64,000 bases of DNA from JAZDRH01 sp047470865 (GTDB lineage: Bacteria; Pseudomonadota; Gammaproteobacteria; Pseudomonadales; Pseudomonadaceae): assembly GCF_047470865.1 (NCBI RefSeq), contig NZ_JAZDRH010000005.1, forward strand, positions 1 through 64,000, in the 5' to 3' direction. The first letter of the stretch is position 1, and each line of letters begins with the position of its first letter. A program made the position numbers and the translations under genes. The notes below the pieces were generated by a model. That model searched no databases. It was not told where the DNA came from and was given only the letters and a program-made list of their open reading frames with translations. Positions 59,309-64,000 of the stretch are shown here, piece after piece.

Positions 59309-60133
59309 TTAGTGTTTGTGCATTAAGCGTTGGCGTTCGAATTCTACAATGCGTTGACGATAATGTTCCATCGTCTGCGCTGTTAAAACGCTACGGTGAT
59401 CATCTTTTAGCTCACCATTTAACTCATGAGCCACTTTGGCGGCTGCTTGTGCCATTAAATCAAAAGCTGCTTTAGGGTCTTTCGGTCCAGGTAAACCGAA
59501 AAAGAAGCACACTGATTTGGTTGAGAAGTTATCAATATCATTAATATCAAAGGTGCCAGGGCGCAGCGCATTAGCCATTGAAAATAAGGTTTCACCTTTA
59601 CCTGTCACGCTTTCATAACGATGGAAGATATCCATATCACCGTATCGCAAACCGCTTTCTAAAATACATTGTAATAAAGCAGGACCTTTAAACCCTGCTT
59701 CATCTTTAGATACTACGAAAATAGCAAAAATTTCTTTTGGATCTTCTGCCATAGTTGCAGCCTTAGTTTCTTCAGGCGCTTTGGCTGCAGTTTCTTTCGC
59801 ATTAAAATCTTGCTCGGGTTCATCTACAAAATGCTCTGTTGCTTCATCAATATCAGCATGCAAGCCTGAATCAGTGAGATCATCTTCTATTTCAGTGTTG
59901 AGTTGTTCTTCGTTAAACTTTGGTTCTTGCTTTTCTGCACGTTTAGTCACACGAACAGGACCTAGGATGTCGTTGCTAGGTTCTTCTTCTGGGAAACTAT
60001 TGGCTAGGTTACGGTCAAGTTTAAACTTGAGCTTACTTTTGCTGCCGTAAACACGTCGCCAAGCATCAACCAACACTACGCCAATGACAATAACGCCAAT
60101 GACAATCAACCACGTACGTAATCCGAAATCCAT
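59309..60133 (-). CDS. zipA: Cell-division protein ZipA
   Basis: A 274-residue FtsZ anchor. The N-terminal membrane helix is LRTWLIVIGVIVIGVVLVDA (about 5-24), then a charged stretch, an acidic Glu/Ala/Pro linker (about 75-130), and the FtsZ-binding domain (IFAIFVVSKDEAGFKGPALL ... MANALRPGTFD). ATG 60133 gives the start MDFGLRTWL as in Pseudomonas; an earlier ATG (60151) is less likely. Confidence 0.94.
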   Translation of the reverse strand: MDFGLRTWLIVIGVIVIGVVLVDAWRRVYGSKSKLKFKLDRNLANSFPEEEPSNDILGPVRVTKRAEKQEPKFNEEQLNTEIEDDLTDSGLHADIDEATEHFVDEPEQDFNAKETAAKAPEETKAATMAEDPKEIFAIFVVSKDEAGFKGPALLQCILESGLRYGDMDIFHRYESVTGKGETLFSMANALRPGTFDINDIDNFSTKSVCFFFGLPGPKDPKAAFDLMAQAAAKVAHELNGELKDDHRSVLTAQTMEHYRQRIVEFERQRLMHKH

Positions 60134-60320
60134 AAGGATGCTGACTCCCACCTAAAACCTAAAAGCTACACTAACTGCAAATAATGTGACTTCACTCTGT
60201 GCATTGAATGATAGTTCATATCACACTGAAAAACTCCCAATAAACTAGCATGTTAGCCAGTTTTTCGAAACCACCTAAGCCGCTTTAAATACGAAATTAT
60301 TCAGATTTTGCAATATTTCC

Positions 60321-63300
60321 TTAACTTTCAGCCATAGCTGCAGCTTCTTCGATATTGACAGCTACTAAACGTGAGCAACCCGGCTCATGCATAGTAACCC
60401 CTAATAATTGATCTGCCATCTCCATTGCGATTTTATTATGCGTAATATAAATAAATTGCACACTTGTCGACATTTCTTTCACTAATCGCGCATAGCGCCC
60501 AACGTTAGCATCATCTAAAGGTGCATCTACCTCATCAAGCATACAAAACGGTGCTGGATTCAGTTGGAAAATAGAAAATACTAAAGCTAATGCTGTTAGT
60601 GCTTTCTCTCCCCCTGAGAGCAAATGTATGGTGCTATTTTTCTTACCTGGCGGACGCGCCATAATAGCTACCCCTGTATCGAGTAGATCTTCCCCAGTTA
60701 GTTCCAAATAAGCTTGGCCACCACCAAATACTTTCGGAAATAAGCGCTGTAAGCCATCATTAATTTTGTCAAAGGTTTCTTTAAAGCGATTGCGCGTTTC
60801 ACGGTCAATTTTGCGAATCACATTTTCCAGCGTCGCTAATGCTTCGTTTAAATCAGCATCTTGCTCATCTAAATAGGTTTTACGCTCAGATTGCTGCTTA
60901 TATTCTTCAATGGCGGCAAGGTTAATAGCACCAAGACGAGTAATGCGCTCTTGCACTTGCTCAAGCTGCGTTTGCCAATCGGCTTCACTGGCGTCTGGCG
61001 CTAATAATAGAAGCACTGAATCCAGATGATAGCCCTCAGCTGTTAGTTGCTCTTGTAAGGTATTACGACGCACTTCTACTGTATGTAAATCAAGCCGTTG
61101 TTTTTCTATTTGACTACGTAATACTTGCGCTTGTTGTTCTGCCTGATGACGAATACGCTCCTGCTCTCGAATTTGATTGTCAGCCTCTTCTAACTGTACC
61201 CGCGCTGCGCGAAGTTGTTCATCACGCTCTAATCGAATGCTGAGCTGTTCTTCTAGCTTAGCCTTTAGCTCCTCTAAGGGTGATTCACCTGAGGTTAAAT
61301 CTAAAGCCAGCTGATCATGTCGTGCTAAAGCCCGTGCGTACTGCTGCTCTAGTCGTTCCAGCGCTTGTTTAATGGACTTTTCTTCAACCCATAATGATTT
61401 GATCTGCACATCCAACTGATGCGTTTTTTGCTGACTTTGTTGCATTTGCCAGCGCACTTGCTCTAAACGCTCACGCGCATTATCCCGTGCCGCTTGCAAT
61501 TGATAGCTCTGCTCGGTGACAGTAGCCGACTGCGCTAGTGCTTCTTCTAATAAAACCTGCGCTTGCGCTTTATTTTCCTGTTCAATGGCAATGTTTTCAG
61601 CCAGCTCAGCCAAGTCTGTTTGTTGTTGTTGCTCTCTAAGTAGATATTGCTCTTGCTGATTACGCACAATCGCCAGTGCTGATTGCACCTGAGCTAACTT
61701 AGTCGCACAACCTTGCTGTTGTTGGCGGCTCTCTTCTAGTTGTTGCTCAAGCACCATTAGATGTAACTGCACCTGTTGGATTTGCTCAGTTAGTGTTGCC
61801 ACTTGCTCGGTTAACTCTTGGGCACGCACAAGTAATTGATTGATACGTTCAACACGCGCCAGCCTTGATCCTTGCTGTGTTTGAGCAGCCTGCACAATTA
61901 AACCATCATAGCTTAGCCATATGCCTTCCGGCGTAATAAGGCTCTGCCCAGCGGTTAATTGGGAGTGTTGTTGCCATGCCTGCTCAAGCGTTTCAGCTAA
62001 AAACACATTGCCCAGCACGGCAGACAAATCTAAACCACTCTGTACCTGTGCTTGCAAAGTATTCGCTACAGCGTTAGTACTGCTTTCGCGCATGAATTGT
62101 AAAGACAACCAGCCCGTTTCAGGCAATTGTTTAGGCACTGCCTTTAACTCAATCACACGTGCTTGTAAGCGTTCAGCTAAGACTAACTCCACAGCTTGCT
62201 GCCACTTTGGCTGCACTTGCAGCTGCTCTAGCACACGCGGCAACTGCTCTAAACCGTGCTCTAACAGCCAATCTGTAGCTTCTTCATCTACGCTTAGAGC
62301 AGCTTGTTGTAATGCCTGCAGCTTAATACATTCCCCCTCAACCTCTTGCAGCTGAGCAACAGACTGCTGCTTATCATGCTGCAATTGCTGCAACTGTTGA
62401 CGTTGTTCTTGCAGTTGGCTTTGTAGCGTTTGTGTTACAGCCTGTTGTTGACTGTGCATAGCTGCCAGTTCAATTTGCTCTACTTGCTGTTCTTCAAGCC
62501 TCTGCTGAAAGTCCTGAGCAGAACTCGTTTGCTGTTCAAGCTGCATTTTTTGTTGACGTTGCTGCAAGCGCTGCAAGCTATCCTCAAGTTGGCTAATACG
62601 TGCTTTTTGCACGTCTATTTGACGCATAGGTACTTGATTTTGTTGCGCCAGCTGCTCCCACTCCTGCTGAATACGCTCAAAGGTGTCTTGAGCTTGGAAT
62701 AGTTGCTCTGCATCTTGCTCACTTGTTGCTGCTAATACCTCATACTCTGGCAATAAGCTGTGCAGTTGATCTTCAACACGAGCTAAATTTTCTTGGTCTT
62801 GTTGCAAATGCAGTTGAGCTTCTTCGCGTAAGCGTGCCGACTCACGCAGTTCTGTTTGTAGTTGCTGTGTACGCTGCTGACTGTGCTGAATTGTTTGTTC
62901 TATACGTGCAATTTCACCAGCAACAGCATAATAGCTTGCCTGTACCTGATTAAAATGCTCATTCAGTTCATGGTTAGCATCGCGGATTTGTTCAATAGCA
63001 GTATCTGCTTTGCATTGTTCAGCCACTAAAGCTTCCAGTGCTGTTTGCTGACGACTTAATGCTTGCTCAAATTGATCACTATTTGCGGCTAGGTCGCGCC
63101 AGCGAATCGCTGTTAATTCAGCTTTAAGTTGTTTTTCTTGCTGTTTAAACTCGGTATAGCGTTCAGCGGCATGGGCTTGTCGCTGTAAACGCTCTAGTTG
63201 ACGGCCTAATTCCTCACGTAAGTCGGTTAAACGCGCCAAGTTATCTTGCGTGCGCCGCATACGGTTTTCCGTTTCGCGGCGGCGTTCTTTATATTTTGAA

Positions 63301-63809
63301 ATGCCGGCAGCTTCTTCAATAAATATCCGCAAATCATCAGGGCGCGCTTCCACTAAGCGAGAGATCATGCCCTGCTCAATAATGGCGTAACTACGCGGTC
63401 CTAAACCTGTACCTAAAAACAAATCGGTAATATCGCGACGGCGGCACTTAGTACCATTGAGAAAATATAGACTCTGTCCATCACGCGTGACCTTACGCTT
63501 GACAGATATCTCGCCATAGGCGGCGTACTCACCTAGTAAACTGGCATCGCTATTATCAAAAACCAATTCAATGCTGGCTTGAGAAATTGGCTTACGCGTA
63601 TTAGAACCATTAAAAATAACATCGGTCATGGACTCGCCACGCAGATTTTTCGCTGAGCTTTCCCCTAACACCCAGCGAACAGCGTCAATCACGTTGGACT
63701 TGCCGCAACCATTGGGCCCTACAACAGCCGTCATATTGCTTGGGAAGCTTGCCGTTGTTGGATCAACGAAGGATTTAAACCCTGCTAAACGAATACACTT
63801 TAAACGCAA
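60321..63809 (-). CDS. smc: Chromosome segregation protein SMC
   Basis: A 1162-residue SMC ATPase that loops and organises chromosome arms. Walker A GPNGCGKSN (31-39), two long coiled coils very rich in Gln (for example QQRQKMQLEQQ), a hinge at about 500-640, the signature LLSGGEKALTALAL and Walker B FCMLDEVDAPLDD near 1085. The start is TTG at 63807-63809, giving MRLKCIRLAGFKSFVDPTT as in Pseudomonas. The length equals that of Pseudomonas SMC. Confidence 0.96.
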   Translation of the reverse strand: MRLKCIRLAGFKSFVDPTTASFPSNMTAVVGPNGCGKSNVIDAVRWVLGESSAKNLRGESMTDVIFNGSNTRKPISQASIELVFDNSDASLLGEYAAYGEISVKRKVTRDGQSLYFLNGTKCRRRDITDLFLGTGLGPRSYAIIEQGMISRLVEARPDDLRIFIEEAAGISKYKERRRETENRMRRTQDNLARLTDLREELGRQLERLQRQAHAAERYTEFKQQEKQLKAELTAIRWRDLAANSDQFEQALSRQQTALEALVAEQCKADTAIEQIRDANHELNEHFNQVQASYYAVAGEIARIEQTIQHSQQRTQQLQTELRESARLREEAQLHLQQDQENLARVEDQLHSLLPEYEVLAATSEQDAEQLFQAQDTFERIQQEWEQLAQQNQVPMRQIDVQKARISQLEDSLQRLQQRQQKMQLEQQTSSAQDFQQRLEEQQVEQIELAAMHSQQQAVTQTLQSQLQEQRQQLQQLQHDKQQSVAQLQEVEGECIKLQALQQAALSVDEEATDWLLEHGLEQLPRVLEQLQVQPKWQQAVELVLAERLQARVIELKAVPKQLPETGWLSLQFMRESSTNAVANTLQAQVQSGLDLSAVLGNVFLAETLEQAWQQHSQLTAGQSLITPEGIWLSYDGLIVQAAQTQQGSRLARVERINQLLVRAQELTEQVATLTEQIQQVQLHLMVLEQQLEESRQQQQGCATKLAQVQSALAIVRNQQEQYLLREQQQQTDLAELAENIAIEQENKAQAQVLLEEALAQSATVTEQSYQLQAARDNARERLEQVRWQMQQSQQKTHQLDVQIKSLWVEEKSIKQALERLEQQYARALARHDQLALDLTSGESPLEELKAKLEEQLSIRLERDEQLRAARVQLEEADNQIREQERIRHQAEQQAQVLRSQIEKQRLDLHTVEVRRNTLQEQLTAEGYHLDSVLLLLAPDASEADWQTQLEQVQERITRLGAINLAAIEEYKQQSERKTYLDEQDADLNEALATLENVIRKIDRETRNRFKETFDKINDGLQRLFPKVFGGGQAYLELTGEDLLDTGVAIMARPPGKKNSTIHLLSGGEKALTALALVFSIFQLNPAPFCMLDEVDAPLDDANVGRYARLVKEMSTSVQFIYITHNKIAMEMADQLLGVTMHEPGCSRLVAVNIEEAAAMAES

Positions 63810-63811
63810 GG

Positions 63812-64000
63812 TTAAGCCTCATCAATGGTTGATAAAATGGCATGGCAGTTACGTCTACAATACTCATTAATAGTGGCTATCATGCGCTCATGATCACGGC
63901 TATGAATAGCGATTAACATCTGGTCGTAGTTTCGCGTAAATTGCAACATTTCTTCCATGCACTGCTCAATGGCTAAATAATAAGTACGGCTAATTGCAGG
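63812..64000 (-). CDS. GntR-family regulator (FCD domain), C-terminal part
   Basis: The frame is open from the window edge to a TAA at 63812-63814, about 62 residues: PAISRTYYLAIEQCMEEMLQ ... IHSRDHERMIATINEYCRRN. This fits the last helices of a FadR-type (FCD) ligand domain, with the typical I..RD...M end. A GntR regulator next to smc is known in Pseudomonas. The stop is 2 bases from the smc start codon. The DNA-binding part is outside the window. Confidence 0.7.
   Translation of the reverse strand, partial: PAISRTYYLAIEQCMEEMLQFTRNYDQMLIAIHSRDHERMIATINEYCRRNCHAILSTIDEA

Overview
The window holds chromosomal DNA of a gammaproteobacterium, most likely a low-GC member of the Pseudomonadaceae (something like Thiopseudomonas; this is inference). 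The reasons are Pseudomonas-type gene orders: dcd, apbC, metG; a lauroyl acyltransferase gene beside minC-minD-minE-rluA; and a GntR regulator, then smc-zipA-ligA. Many proteins, such as DAHP synthase, MinD and SMC, read like Pseudomonas proteins, while the base composition is clearly more AT-rich than in typical Pseudomonas. No database search was possible.

Positions 566-34053 are a complete-looking transposable (Mu-type) prophage of about 33.5 kb. Its ends were placed by a 5-bp target duplication ATAAG (561-565 and 34054-34058), TGT...ACA termini, and related 11-bp subterminal sites on both sides. Joining the flanks restores one reading frame on the minus strand: a small orphan toxin tail whose Imm70-like immunity gene still lies at 1-342. 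The phage combines Mu transposition, regulation and head genes (repressor, Ner, A and B transposition proteins, GemA, Mor, DUF935 portal, F, G, I/Z, T, gp36, gp37) with a non-contractile tail, as in B3-like siphoviruses. There is no sheath gene. The order is: repressor and operators (686-1580), early replication/transposition (1643-7752), mor (7754), a PH-domain cargo gene (8206), lysis cassette (9005-10373), packaging and portal (10556-15944), morphogenesis G (16055), an antisense cargo island (16802-18520), capsid (18583-20614), tail (20660-33941).

The most interesting part is the cargo island at 16802-18520. On the minus strand it has four small genes ending in a little HTH protein, driven by one promoter with a perfect 17-bp palindrome between -35 and -10. 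This is the layout of anti-CRISPR (acr-aca) loci. Divergently, on the plus strand, lies a short candidate RNA gene with two copies of a type I-F CRISPR-like repeat. The stems are kept by a compensatory C-G to T-A change, both copies share the 8-nt handle CTTAGAAA, they are only 19 nt apart, and a strong terminator follows. No cas genes are present. This looks like an RNA-based anti-CRISPR (repeat mimic) beside candidate protein anti-CRISPRs. Other unusual points are a 59-bp module copied before the two late gene blocks, a tRNA-like sequence between F and G, a probable PBECR-type nuclease domain on the F protein, a -1 frameshift tail chaperone, and a G10 tract in a tail gene.

From 34228 on the DNA is core chromosome: tRNA-Asp, dcd, a cold-shock gene, apbC/mrp, metG, an envelope-lipid cluster (alpha/beta hydrolase, mlaA, patatin, lauroyl acyltransferase), minCDE, rluA, a moxR-DUF58-DUF4381-batA-batB/C-batD operon, DAHP synthase, a few small genes, an MHS-type transporter, ligA, zipA, smc and the 3' end of a GntR-family regulator.
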